Part shown: positions 25,617-33,249 of the stretch, piece after piece | Position numbering within the stretch: the first letter of the stretch is position 1 | Layout of the letters: every line of letters starts with the position of its first letter | Assembly (NCBI GenBank): GCA_043390165.1 | Contig: DAWERM010000001.1 | Span: forward strand, 124,001-188,000 | Direction: 5' to 3' | DNA length: 64,000 nt | DNA from: Azoamicus viridis | Lineage (GTDB): Bacteria > Pseudomonadota > Gammaproteobacteria > UBA6186 > Azoamicaceae | Made by a program: the position numbers and the translations under genes | The notes under the pieces: model-generated | Told to the model about the DNA's origin: nothing | Databases searched by the model: none | The model's input: only the letters and a program-made list of their open reading frames with translations

Positions 25617-25646
25617 CATAACATAAACTTGACAGTTTATGTTATG
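25617..25646. terminator. bidirectional hairpin terminator between rpsA and ibaG
   Basis: A perfect 13-bp inverted repeat (25617-25629 and 25634-25646, loop TGAC, extendable by one T:A pair) lies between convergent genes. T6 precedes it on the plus strand, giving A then U runs for the minus direction; the plus side ends in ATTAAAT. Confidence 0.7.
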
Positions 25647-25652
25647 ATTAAA

Positions 25653-25922
25653 TCATTGAGTTATAGTGTTGTTTTTATCTAGATTATGAGTTATCCATTC
25701 ATCCTTTGTATATGTTTTAAAGCTGAAGGCGTGTATTTTTTCAGCTATTATATGGCTTTCCATTAGTTCGTATATTATTTTTTGTCGTTCTATTAAAGTT
25801 TTATCTTTAAAAACATCAGATATGACGCAGGTATTAAAATGTTTATTATCTTCTGTGAATATTTTTATATTAGAGTTTTCTATTTTTGATTTAATTATTT
25901 TTTCTATTTTTGTTTTTATCAT
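25653..25922 (-). CDS. ibaG: BolA-family protein IbaG
   Basis: An 89-residue BolA-type protein. The core ISDVFKDKTLIERQKIIYELM and the later KIHAFSFKTYTKDEW match the family, including the invariant His in IHAFS that can bind a [2Fe-2S] cluster with a monothiol glutaredoxin. Position at the end of mlaFEDCB identifies it as IbaG (YrbA) rather than BolA proper. In E. coli ibaG is followed by murA, which is absent here; rpsA on the opposite strand comes next. It starts six bases after mlaB. Its link to lipid transport is by gene order only. Confidence 0.85.
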   Translation of the reverse strand: MIKTKIEKIIKSKIENSNIKIFTEDNKHFNTCVISDVFKDKTLIERQKIIYELMESHIIAEKIHAFSFKTYTKDEWITHNLDKNNTITQ

Positions 25923-25928
25923 GATTTA

Positions 25929-26234
25929 TTAGTTGCAAATTGGTATTATTGAATTTAAATTGTAAATTTTTGTTAATTTTATTAAAAATAGTGGTATATT
26001 CATAAAAACTATAGTCTTATTTTGTTGTTTGACATTTCGTATGTAGTTTATTATAAAAATCAACGTACTGCTACTATTTGAATTTGATAAATCTTTAAAA
26101 TCTATTTTAATTTGCTTTATGTTTTTAGTTTTTTCAAAGCAAAGATTTAAAATTTCCACTATATTTTCGAATGTTATATTTCCAGATATTTTAAGTATGC
26201 CGTTTTTTATAAAAATTAAGTTAAAACTGTTCAT
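25929..26234 (-). CDS. mlaB: STAS-domain protein MlaB
   Basis: A 101-residue single STAS domain. Weak but visible features are the N-terminal strand NGILKISGNITFENIVEIL and the SNSSSTLIFIINYI segment, where the family has a conserved Asp/Ser loop. MlaB binds the ATPase MlaF and stabilises the MlaFEDB complex in the inner membrane. The ATG overlaps the mlaC stop by four bases, showing translational coupling. Assignment leans on its place between mlaC and ibaG. Confidence 0.85.
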   Translation of the reverse strand: MNSFNLIFIKNGILKISGNITFENIVEILNLCFEKTKNIKQIKIDFKDLSNSNSSSTLIFIINYIRNVKQQNKTIVFMNIPLFLIKLTKIYNLNSIIPICN

Positions 26235-26815
26235 GATTTATTAATTTCTGCCATTTTTTCTATTATTACATCGATTCCTTTAGATTTAATAATTTCATGA
26301 AATTGTATTTTAAAGCTTTTAAGTATACTTACACCTTCTATTATTATATCGTAAACTAGCCATGAATTTTCGTGTTTGATTAATCTATAATCTATATTTA
26401 CGATAGTGTTATTTTTTTTCATAGTGCTATACAGTTGTATTCGTTTATTTGAACCAGCAGTTTTAAAATTTTGGTTTTTAGGTACGTTAAAATTCACATC
26501 TGTATCTATGTAATAATATACGGTTTTTGTATATGTTTTTGTTATTAGTTTTTTTAATTCATATATAAACTCCTTTTTTTTATCTTCTTTTGTATTTAAC
26601 CAAATGCTTTTGCCAACAATCCATATTGACATTTCGTTGAAATCAATATATTCAGTTATTTTTTTTTCTATAAAATCGTCATTTTTTTTTGCTAATATTG
26701 GTTTGCATTCTTCAATTATGTTTTTTAAAAAAAGAACAGGATCAATGAATTCAGATTTTGCTATATTACTAAGCATTAAAAATAATACTGATATTATTAT
26801 TGTTTTAATTTTCAT
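26231..26815 (-). CDS. mlaC: periplasmic lipid-binding protein MlaC
   Basis: The 194-residue protein begins with a Sec signal peptide (MKIKTIIISVLFLMLSNIAKS) of about 21 residues. The mature part has the Tol-Tol-Ttg2D fold features, including the segment FIYELKKLITKTYTKTVYYY, then VNIDYRLIKHENSWLVYDIII EG-like strands near the C-terminus that form the lipid pocket. MlaC ferries phospholipids between the outer-membrane MlaA lipoprotein and the inner-membrane MlaFEDB complex. E. coli MlaC has 211 residues. It lies in the canonical position between mlaD and mlaB. Confidence 0.9.
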   Translation of the reverse strand: MKIKTIIISVLFLMLSNIAKSEFIDPVLFLKNIIEECKPILAKKNDDFIEKKITEYIDFNEMSIWIVGKSIWLNTKEDKKKEFIYELKKLITKTYTKTVYYYIDTDVNFNVPKNQNFKTAGSNKRIQLYSTMKKNNTIVNIDYRLIKHENSWLVYDIIIEGVSILKSFKIQFHEIIKSKGIDVIIEKMAEINKS

Positions 26816-26819
26816 TATA

Positions 26820-27278
26820 TTACTTACTAAATGCGAATTTAGATAACAATTCTTCGATTATTAGCGCTTGTGTTGTTAATTTTATTGCGTCTCCATTGTT
26901 TAAAAACAAATCCTCATTGCCTGGTTCAATTTGTATATAACTATCCCCTAATAGACTGCTCATTATTATACTCGCTATAGAATCTATTGGGATGTTTTTA
27001 ACCTTACAGTTTATAAACATTTCAACTTGTGGAATATATTCTGAAGAATTATAATTTAGCTCTATTTTATTTACAGTTCCTATTTTAACTCCTCCAATTG
27101 TTACTTTTGCTTTTTCTCTCAGATTACCTATGTTTTTAAATGATGCTGTTATTTTATATGTTTCTTCTTTGTTGTATATTGTTTTTATACCACTTATTTG
27201 TAAAATTAGAATTAGTATTGATAGTATTCCTAATGATATAAATACTCCTACAAAAAATTCTATTTTATATTTAATCAT
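26820..27278 (-). CDS. mlaD: MCE-domain protein MlaD
   Basis: A 152-residue protein with one N-terminal membrane helix (FFVGVFISLGILSILILIL) and a single MCE domain: ITASFKNIGNLREKAKVTIGG then VKIGTVNKIEL, with SSLLGDSYIQIEPG as the pore-loop segment. Six copies form a ring over MlaE that passes lipids through its central channel. E. coli MlaD has 183 residues; the shorter C-terminus here trims the tail that lines the pore exit. It starts one base after mlaE stops. Confidence 0.92.
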   Translation of the reverse strand: MIKYKIEFFVGVFISLGILSILILILQISGIKTIYNKEETYKITASFKNIGNLREKAKVTIGGVKIGTVNKIELNYNSSEYIPQVEMFINCKVKNIPIDSIASIIMSSLLGDSYIQIEPGNEDLFLNNGDAIKLTTQALIIEELLSKFAFSK

Positions 27279-27279
27279 A

Positions 27280-28074
27280 TTAGTTCCATTTAAACATAAT
27301 AGCTGTTAGGAAAAAATTTAATCCTAATATTGTAAAAGATGAATATACAACTGTGTTTGTTGTTGATATTGCAATACCTTCTGCTGTTGGTTTGCATGTT
27401 ATACCTTGAAAGACAGATATCCATGTAATAATAAATCCAAATATTGTGCTTTTTATTATGCTATTTATAATGTCTACTTTAAAGTTTACATTTTCTTGGA
27501 TGCTAGACCAAAAGGAGTTGCTATCTACATTCAACCAGTGTACTGTAGATATATAGCTTCCAATAATTGCTATTACAATAAATATTAATGCTAGTAATAT
27601 CATTGCTATTAAACCAGCCCAAAATCTAGGTGCAATTACTTTTTTTATAGGATCTATTCCCATCATTTCCATTGATGATAGTTGTTCTGTGCATTCCATA
27701 AGTCCAATTTCGGCTGTTAGTGATGCTCCTGTTCTGCCAGCGAATAGAAGAGCGCTAATTACAGGTCCTAATTCTCTTATTATAGTTAATACTGTCATTT
27801 GTCCAATAACTTGTTCTGCACCGAATTTTTTTAATATGTAATAACCCTGTAATCCTACTACCATTCCGATGAATAGACCAGATATTATTATAATACCCAT
27901 TGATAAAACACCTATAAAATATAAATGTCGTATAAATTGTTTTATATTTCTTTTTAGTATTACATTTCCTGTTATAATTGATTTTATTAATAATCCTGCT
28001 TTTCCTATAGTTATCATAAATTTTAAACTGGCTTTACCAAGACATTCTATTTTATTTATAATTGAATAAATCAT
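27280..28074 (-). CDS. mlaE: phospholipid ABC transporter permease MlaE
   Basis: A 264-residue integral membrane protein with five to six helices. The family segment VIGQMTVLTIIRELGPVISALLFAGRTGASLTAEIG is complete and is the coupling-helix region that meets MlaF. It ends near GLNFFLTAIMF. MlaE forms the core of the MlaFEDB complex that moves phospholipids between the membranes to preserve outer-membrane asymmetry. The start overlaps the mlaF stop by 23 bases, showing coupling. E. coli MlaE has 260 residues. Confidence 0.95.
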   Translation of the reverse strand: MIYSIINKIECLGKASLKFMITIGKAGLLIKSIITGNVILKRNIKQFIRHLYFIGVLSMGIIIISGLFIGMVVGLQGYYILKKFGAEQVIGQMTVLTIIRELGPVISALLFAGRTGASLTAEIGLMECTEQLSSMEMMGIDPIKKVIAPRFWAGLIAMILLALIFIVIAIIGSYISTVHWLNVDSNSFWSSIQENVNFKVDIINSIIKSTIFGFIITWISVFQGITCKPTAEGIAISTTNTVVYSSFTILGLNFFLTAIMFKWN

Positions 28075-28846
28075 TTTTGTATTTTTTTTTAATATATTTT
28101 GGATCTTTTTTGTAATTTATTTTATTATTTATAAAATGTTGTACAAATTTGTTTTCATTTTTTTTAAAATCTTCAGACGTTCCTTCTGATATAATTTTTT
28201 TGTTATCTATTAGATAAATATAATCTGATATACTTATAGTTTCGTATACGTCATGTGAAACTATTATTGTTGTCATATTCATTGAATCATTAAGTGATTT
28301 TATAAGTTTAAGTAATATTCCCATTGAAATAGGATCTTGTCCTGAAAATGGTTCATCATACATTATGATGCTTGGATCTAAAGCGATCGTTCTTGCTAAT
28401 GCAACTCTTTTAGCCATACCAATTGATAATTCTGAAGGCATTAAATTTAATGCTTCTCTTAGACCTACTGATTGTAATTTTATTAAGACTATATCTCTAA
28501 TTATTTTTTCTGGTAGGTTGGTATGTTCTCTTATTGGGAATGCTATATTTTCATATACATTTAAATCTGTAAACAGAGCACCTGTTTGAAAAAGCATGCC
28601 GATGTTTTTCCTTAATTTGTACAAATCCGTTTTATTTAGATTTGAGATATTTTTTTCATTTATTATTATTTCTCCGCTATTTTGTGATAATTGCCCACCT
28701 ATTAGTCTCAATAAAGTTGTTTTTCCACAACCGCTTGGACCCATTATTGCCGTAATTTTTCCTAGCTTTATATTTAGAGATATATTTTCGAATATAATTT
28801 TATTACCTCTAGTAAAAAATAAATTTTTTATTTTTATTATATACAT
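28052..28846 (-). CDS. mlaF: phospholipid ABC transporter ATPase MlaF
   Basis: The first gene of the mlaFEDCB-ibaG unit. It shows Walker A GPSGCGKTTLL at about 36-46, the Q-loop, the ABC signature LSIGMAKRVALAR, in which the usual SGG reads SIG-M, Walker B SIIMYDEPF and the H-loop IVSHD. The SGGMARRAALAR form of E. coli MlaF is close to this variant. It powers lipid movement through MlaE. The C-terminal extension FVQHFINNKINYKKDP contacts the partner subunit in E. coli. Length 264 against 269 residues. Confidence 0.94.
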   Translation of the reverse strand: MYIIKIKNLFFTRGNKIIFENISLNIKLGKITAIMGPSGCGKTTLLRLIGGQLSQNSGEIIINEKNISNLNKTDLYKLRKNIGMLFQTGALFTDLNVYENIAFPIREHTNLPEKIIRDIVLIKLQSVGLREALNLMPSELSIGMAKRVALARTIALDPSIIMYDEPFSGQDPISMGILLKLIKSLNDSMNMTTIIVSHDVYETISISDYIYLIDNKKIISEGTSEDFKKNENKFVQHFINNKINYKKDPKYIKKKYKNDLFNYK

Positions 28847-28963
28847 ATTATTATTTTTTTATATATGATTAGAATTTTGACATAGAGAATTTAAATTAGT
28901 ATTTATAAGCATTGTTTAATGTAAATACTTTAAATAGATAAACAAATACTGTTTATTATTTTG

Positions 28964-29037
28964 GGTGAATGATGGGACTTGAACCCACGACAACCGGAAT
29001 CACAACCCGGGGCTCTACCATCTGAGCTACATTCACC
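28964..29037 (-). tRNA. tRNA-His(GTG)
   Basis: The acceptor has the extra G-1 paired with C73, as HisRS requires, then GTGAATG/CATTCAC. The loop TTGTGAT gives GTG. G-1 is encoded in the gene. It is last in the Pro-Arg-His cluster. Confidence 0.95.
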
Positions 29038-29043
29038 AATTAT

Positions 29044-29117
29044 CGCGCCAGGCAGGACTTGAACCTGCAACCCTCGGCTTAGAAGGCCGATGCTCTATCC
29101 TATTGAGCTACTAGCGC
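29044..29117 (-). tRNA. tRNA-Arg(TCT)
   Basis: The acceptor GCGCTAG pairs with CTGGCGC (one U:G), the loop CTTCTAA gives TCT, and the discriminator is G. It reads AGA/AGG, the main Arg codons in such AT-rich DNA. Confidence 0.96.
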
Positions 29118-29121
29118 TATA

Positions 29122-29195
29122 TCGGGGCAGAGGGATTTGAACCCCCGACCCTCTGCTCCCAAAGCAGATGCGCTACCAAGCTGCGCCATGCCCCG
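29122..29195 (-). tRNA. tRNA-Pro(TGG)
   Basis: The acceptor CGGGGCA starts with the C1:G72 pair typical of tRNA-Pro, the loop TTTGGGA gives TGG, and the discriminator is A. First gene of the Pro-Arg-His cluster. Confidence 0.97.
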
Positions 29196-29215
29196 TATTT
29201 ATTTAACATTTTATA

Positions 29216-29244
29216 ATGATACATTGTATAATTAATAAGGTCAA
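29216..29244 (-). promoter_or_regulatory. sigma-70-type promoter of the tRNA-Pro/Arg/His cluster
   Basis: TTGACC (29239-29244) and TATCAT (29216-29221) are spaced by exactly 17 bases on the minus strand, five of six matches each. The start would lie about 13 bases before tRNA-Pro. Confidence 0.55.
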
Positions 29245-29277
29245 TTTTTTTTTATAAAATTATTATTGGTATATATT

Positions 29278-30138
29278 ATGGTAGCAAAAATATTAGATGG
29301 AAAATTTTATGCAAATAAAATTTTCGATAGTATAAGTGAAACAGTTAAATTAAAAATCAAAGATGGAAAATCAGCACCATGTTTGGTCGTTATATTGATA
29401 GGTAATGATTTTTCTTCTAATTTATATGTTAAAAATAAAGTTATAGCATGCAATAAAGTAGGATTTATTTCTAGAGTTTTTAAAGTTTCTAAAAGCGTAA
29501 AAAGCGTTGATTTATTAAATTTAATAAAAATTTTCAATAATGATTCTTTTATACATGGCATATTAATACAGTTACCTTTACCAGACAAACTAAATACAGA
29601 AGAATTATTTGAGAGTATTAGTCCATTTAAAGATGTTGATTTGTTAAGTCCATTAAGTTTTGGTAGGTATGTTACTGCTTATAGAAATCATATGATTCCA
29701 TGCACTCCAGCTGCAGTGATGGTGCTATTAAAATCAATTAATATCGACTTGAGCGGTTTAACAGCTTCTGTTATAGGTATGTCTAATATAGTTGGTAAGC
29801 CATTAATATTTGAATTATTAAAAGCAAAGATATCTGTTATAGTTGTCAGTAAGTATTGCTTGAAATTTTTAGATTATATTAAATTTTCTGATATAATTGT
29901 TTCTGCTGTTGGAAAGCCAGGGTTAATTTCAGGAAGATCAATAAAAAATGGAAGCATTGTTATAGACGTTGGTATAAATAGTATTGTGAAAAATAAAGTG
30001 ATAGGTGATGTAGATTTTGAAACAGCAAGAAATATAGCTGGTTGGATAACACCTGTTCCTGGAGGAGTAGGTCCATTAACCATATCTAAATTATTAGAAA
30101 ATACTTTAAATTTATATTTATCTTTTATGTGTAAATAA
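29278..30138 (+). CDS. folD: bifunctional methylene-THF dehydrogenase/cyclohydrolase FolD
   Basis: FolD interconverts methylene-, methenyl- and formyl-tetrahydrofolate in the cytosol with NADP. The active-site Lys lies in SSNLYVKNKVIACNKVGF (Y-x3-K), followed by GILIQLPLP, the DVDLLSPLSFGR loop, the Rossmann motif SVIGMSNIVGKPL and PVPGGVGPLTISKLLENT at the end. The ATG at 29278 gives 286 residues against 288 in E. coli; a TTG four codons upstream is less likely. It probably supplies formyl groups for initiator tRNA and one-carbon units for thymidylate. Confidence 0.97.
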   Translation: MVAKILDGKFYANKIFDSISETVKLKIKDGKSAPCLVVILIGNDFSSNLYVKNKVIACNKVGFISRVFKVSKSVKSVDLLNLIKIFNNDSFIHGILIQLPLPDKLNTEELFESISPFKDVDLLSPLSFGRYVTAYRNHMIPCTPAAVMVLLKSINIDLSGLTASVIGMSNIVGKPLIFELLKAKISVIVVSKYCLKFLDYIKFSDIIVSAVGKPGLISGRSIKNGSIVIDVGINSIVKNKVIGDVDFETARNIAGWITPVPGGVGPLTISKLLENTLNLYLSFMCK

Positions 30139-30264
30139 GTTTTTATTAATTTTTTTTGTATAACATTTGTTTTAATTTGTATTAAAATCAGAATAATTAA
30201 TATATAATTATTCCAGTTTTATGAATTTATTTTTGTTAAATTATATTTTTTTGGTAGTTATTTT

Positions 30265-30969
30265 ATGGCAGGACATAGTAAATGGTCTAATATAAAACAT
30301 AAAAAAGCGTGTAGTGATATTAAGAAAGGTAAGTTATTTACAAAATTAATGAGAGATGTTACAACTGCTGTAAAAGTTGGCGATAAAAATGTTAAGTTTA
30401 ATTGTAAATTAAAAAGTGCAGTAGATAAAGCATTGTCTAATAATATAAGCAAATCTGTTATAAATAAAGCTATGAGTGATAGCTCTCTGTTAATTGATAA
30501 AAATATGGAAAGTAATTTTTATTCTGGATATTGGAAATTTGGAATAGCATTTGTTATAGATTGCATTATCTTAAATAGGAATAGAATTGCATCTGAGTTG
30601 AGGTATTTGTTTACAAAATATAATGGTGATTTAGTTCCATTTAATTCCGTAGCTTATTTATTTAAAAAAATTGTAAGGATTTTGCTAATTTCTGGATATT
30701 CAGATAATTTGTTTAATGATATTTGTTTTAGATTTAATACAATTAGTTATATTTCTGGTTGTGATTATTTTTTTATTGAGGAAAATGATTTTGAAAAAAT
30801 TAAATTTTTTTTAAAAAATAATAACATTATCTTTAAATATTTTTTTATTATGAGTCCTATTAGTATTATTAATATTAATAACAATGATTTTAATGTTGTT
30901 TCATCTTTAGTAAAAAGTTTTAAAAAGTTAGATTATGTAAAAAATGTTTTCGTTAATGTGAATTTATAA
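30265..30969 (+). CDS. yebC: YebC/TACO1-family translation factor or regulator
   Basis: The 234-residue protein opens with the strict family start MAGHSKWSNIKHKKACSDIKKGK, followed by FTKLMRDVTTAVKVG. The middle is diverged, and the usual GGPGGSDPFNPRLR-type loop is much altered to KVGDKNVKFNCKLKSAV. Some YebC proteins bind DNA, others act on ribosomes stalled at proline stretches. Which applies here cannot be told from sequence. In many gammaproteobacteria yebC is followed by ruvCAB, ybgC and tolQ; here tolQ follows directly after 32 bp. Confidence 0.92.
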   Translation: MAGHSKWSNIKHKKACSDIKKGKLFTKLMRDVTTAVKVGDKNVKFNCKLKSAVDKALSNNISKSVINKAMSDSSLLIDKNMESNFYSGYWKFGIAFVIDCIILNRNRIASELRYLFTKYNGDLVPFNSVAYLFKKIVRILLISGYSDNLFNDICFRFNTISYISGCDYFFIEENDFEKIKFFLKNNNIIFKYFFIMSPISIININNNDFNVVSSLVKSFKKLDYVKNVFVNVNL

Positions 30970-31001
30970 TTTAAATTTTGTTTTTTTATGAGAGAAGTTA
31001 G

Positions 31002-31688
31002 ATGAGTGGTTTTGAAACATATATATTTTTGTTATTTTCAGATATGAATTTTTTTATTAAATTTTTTGTATTTTTATTATGTATGATTTTAATATTTGCA
31101 TTGATATTTATTTCAAACAAGTATAGAATTTTCAATAGGTATATTAAAGAGATTTTAAGTTTTGATAAAGAATTTAATGATAAAAACATAGATTTAAAAG
31201 AATTTTATAACAAATTATTAATAAGAAAATCAAATGTTATAGGGCTTTCTGTTATATTTTTTTCAGGGTTTAAAGAGTTTATTTATTTACACAGAAAAGG
31301 TATATCTGATGTTATTGTTGTTGCTAAAATGGTAAAGCATGTAATGAATATATCAATGAGAAAAGAAATAGAACTTCTGCGAAAAAATATATATTATCTT
31401 ACAATAATCAAGTCTATAGTTCTATATTTAAGTGTGTTAGGAACAATTTTAGGAATAATTATTTTTTTTCAGAAATTAAATATTAATTTAGACCAAAATA
31501 TTTCCTATCCTGTGATAATTTCTGGAATTATAGAATCATTATTGCCGATTGTAGTTGGGTTATTTATTGTTGTCCCAGTTGATATTTTTTATAAAAAATA
31601 TCTAGACTGTCTTTGTAAAGTTTCAATGCAATATAAAATATTTATAGATGAGTTTATTATTCTGTTGTATCATAAATTATATAATTGA
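31002..31688 (+). CDS. tolQ: TolQ-like inner-membrane protein, without its usual partners
   Basis: The 228-residue protein has one N-terminal helix (17-40) and two further helices near 135-155 and 170-190, the TolQ/ExbB plan, and nearly the 230-residue length of E. coli TolQ. The cytoplasmic FSGFKEFIYLHRKG matches FYSGFKEFVRLHRAN of TolQ rather than ExbB. Of the two pore threonines known in E. coli, the first is kept (LGTILG) and the second appears to be Ile by eye alignment. tolR, tolA, tolB and pal do not follow; tRNA-Lys and hpf do. It normally forms a proton-driven motor with TolR for outer-membrane constriction. Function without partners is uncertain. Confidence 0.8.
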   Translation: MSGFETYIFLLFSDMNFFIKFFVFLLCMILIFALIFISNKYRIFNRYIKEILSFDKEFNDKNIDLKEFYNKLLIRKSNVIGLSVIFFSGFKEFIYLHRKGISDVIVVAKMVKHVMNISMRKEIELLRKNIYYLTIIKSIVLYLSVLGTILGIIIFFQKLNINLDQNISYPVIISGIIESLLPIVVGLFIVVPVDIFYKKYLDCLCKVSMQYKIFIDEFIILLYHKLYN

Positions 31689-31711
31689 TTAGTATTATTT
31701 TTTTCTAGTTA

Positions 31712-31739
31712 TAGACATAATATATATATTTGTTATAAT
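31712..31739 (+). promoter_or_regulatory. sigma-70-type promoter of tRNA-Lys(TTT)
   Basis: TAGACA (31712-31717) and TATAAT (31734-31739) are spaced by 16 bases. The start would lie about 14 bases before the tRNA 5' end at 31760. Confidence 0.5.
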
Positions 31740-31759
31740 AATTTGATTCCTATTTTTAT

Positions 31760-31832
31760 GGGTCGTTAGCTCAGCAGGTAGAGCAGTGGACTTTTAATCC
31801 ATTGGTCGTAGGTTCAAATCCTACACGGCCTA
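31760..31832 (+). tRNA. tRNA-Lys(TTT)
   Basis: The acceptor GGGTCGT pairs with ACGGCCT (G1:U72 and T4:G69 wobbles), the loop CTTTTAA gives TTT, and the discriminator is A. The last 27 bases are identical to tRNA-Lys(CTT) at 40789. Its 3' end shares three bases with the hpf stop codon on the other strand. Confidence 0.96.
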
Positions 31833-32144
31833 TATGAAATGGTTTGAATTCCATTTTATTGAGATTGTATTTTTAGATTTTAATATTTGTTTGTCTAATT
31901 TTTCAAATAGATTATCTATAGATAAGTAAATATTTTCCGATAATGAAGATGCAAATAATTTTTTTTTATCTGAAAGTGTAATTTCAGATTCTGATTTTTT
32001 AAATAATTTGTTTTCTATATGTAGTGTGATGTTTATTGTTTTTATATTTTTGTGATAACTATTTAATTTTTCTAATTTTTTATTTATATGTGTTTTTAAT
32101 ATATTTGTTAATCTTATTTTTTTGCTTTGGATATTTATTTTCAT
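31830..32144 (-). CDS. hpf: ribosome hibernation promoting factor, short form
   Basis: A 104-residue HPF/YfiA domain with the MKINIQSKKIRLTNILKTHINKKLEKL start, the INITLHIENK strand and the later SLSENIYLSIDNLFEKLDKQI helix. The short form (95 residues in E. coli) works with RMF to make 100S ribosomes; the long C-terminal tail is absent. Position after lptB follows E. coli lptB-rpoN-hpf with rpoN missing. It is 15 bp downstream of lptB on the same strand, and its stop touches the end of the opposing tRNA-Lys gene. Confidence 0.92.
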   Translation of the reverse strand: MKINIQSKKIRLTNILKTHINKKLEKLNSYHKNIKTINITLHIENKLFKKSESEITLSDKKKLFASSLSENIYLSIDNLFEKLDKQILKSKNTISIKWNSNHFI

Positions 32145-32159
32145 TTATTCCTAGGTTTA

Positions 32160-32891
32160 TCATTTGTTTAGAAAATTTTTTCCTAAATAAATTTTTTGTA
32201 TTTCTTGGTTTTTTAATATATTTTCTGACGATCCATTAAAAATTATTTTTCCATTGTTTATTATGTAAGATTTAATACATATATTTAGTATTTCTTGAAC
32301 GTTGTGATCTGTAATTATTATTCCGATATTCGATTTTAATAGAAATGTTATTATGCTTTTTATATCAATTATAGATATTGGATCTATTCCAATGAATGGT
32401 TCGTCTAATAATAAAAATATTGGTTTTGTAGCTAAGCATCTTGCTATTTCTACTTTTCTTCTTTCTCCTCCTGATAATGACTTTCCTTTTATATTTCTTA
32501 TTTTTTGTATATTAAATTTAATTATTAATTCTTCTAATAAATCTTCTTTTTTTATAGTATTTATTTTACTTTGAATTTCTATTATTGATTTAATATTATC
32601 TTCTACTGTTAAATTTCTAAAAATTGATGGTTCTTGGGGTAAATAACTTATTCCATATTTAGCTCTAGTATGAACCTGATAGTTTGTTATATCTTTATTT
32701 TCAATAAGAATTGATCCGGTATCGCTTTTTATCAATCCTATTATTATATGAAATAATGTAGTCTTTCCTGATCCATTTGGACCAAGGATGCCTATTGCTT
32801 GTCCAGTATTTATTTCAATAGAAACATTGTCCAATATTTTTTTAGATTCTATAGTTTTACTTAAGTTTTTTATTTCCAATCGTTTTATCAT
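32160..32891 (-). CDS. lptB: LPS export ABC transporter ATPase LptB
   Basis: The 243-residue ATPase has Walker A GPNGSGKTTLF at about 35-45, Q-loop YLPQEPSIF, signature SLSGGERRKVEIAR, Walker B FLLLDEPF and H-loop IITDHNV. The E. coli LptB signature SGGERRR and DHNV are closely matched, which separates it from MlaF. A dimer powers LptFG, encoded at 40976-43105, to extract LPS from the inner membrane and push it onto LptC. Gene order lptC-lptA-lptB is conserved. Confidence 0.96.
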   Translation of the reverse strand: MIKRLEIKNLSKTIESKKILDNVSIEINTGQAIGILGPNGSGKTTLFHIIIGLIKSDTGSILIENKDITNYQVHTRAKYGISYLPQEPSIFRNLTVEDNIKSIIEIQSKINTIKKEDLLEELIIKFNIQKIRNIKGKSLSGGERRKVEIARCLATKPIFLLLDEPFIGIDPISIIDIKSIITFLLKSNIGIIITDHNVQEILNICIKSYIINNGKIIFNGSSENILKNQEIQKIYLGKNFLNK

Positions 32892-32898
32892 TGGCTTT

Positions 32899-33249
32899 TC
32901 ATTTTATTACAATCAATAATTTTTTTTTTATGTAGATTACTATTAAACTAGAAGATAAAAATATATTTTTTGATACAATTTCTATATTACCAATAATAAT
33001 TACTTTTTCTTTATTATATTTTATTAATTTAGATTTGTATATTTTTAAATCTATGTTTTTAAATATAAGATTTTTACATTTGATATAAATCAGGTTATTA
33101 TATTTACTTTGATAAATGATTTTTTCATTATTGTATTCTTTTTTAATTAAAACATTAGTAGCATTACAACCTTTATTATTGGTACAGGTATATATAATTA
33201 TAAATATTAGCAATATTTTAATATATAAATAGATATTTAAAATATTCAT
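32899..33249 (-). CDS. lptA: LptA-like periplasmic LPS transport protein (short)
   Basis: A 116-residue protein with a hydrophobic signal segment (ILNIYLYIKILLIFIIIY) followed by beta-strand-like sequence such as NLIYIKCKNLIFKNIDLKIY and KEKVIIIGNIEI. E. coli LptA has 185 residues, so the beta-jellyroll bridge is shortened. Sequence similarity to known LptA is weak by eye; the name rests on the signal sequence, repeated strands and position between lptC and lptB. The start overlaps the lptC end by 32 bases. Confidence 0.65.
   Translation of the reverse strand: MNILNIYLYIKILLIFIIIYTCTNNKGCNATNVLIKKEYNNEKIIYQSKYNNLIYIKCKNLIFKNIDLKIYKSKLIKYNKEKVIIIGNIEIVSKNIFLSSSLIVIYIKKKLLIVIK

Noticed and set aside
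28964..29037. tRNA-His lacking G-1
   Set aside because: A first alignment put T at -1, but the T8-A9-G10 register shows the first G is G-1 and pairs with C73.
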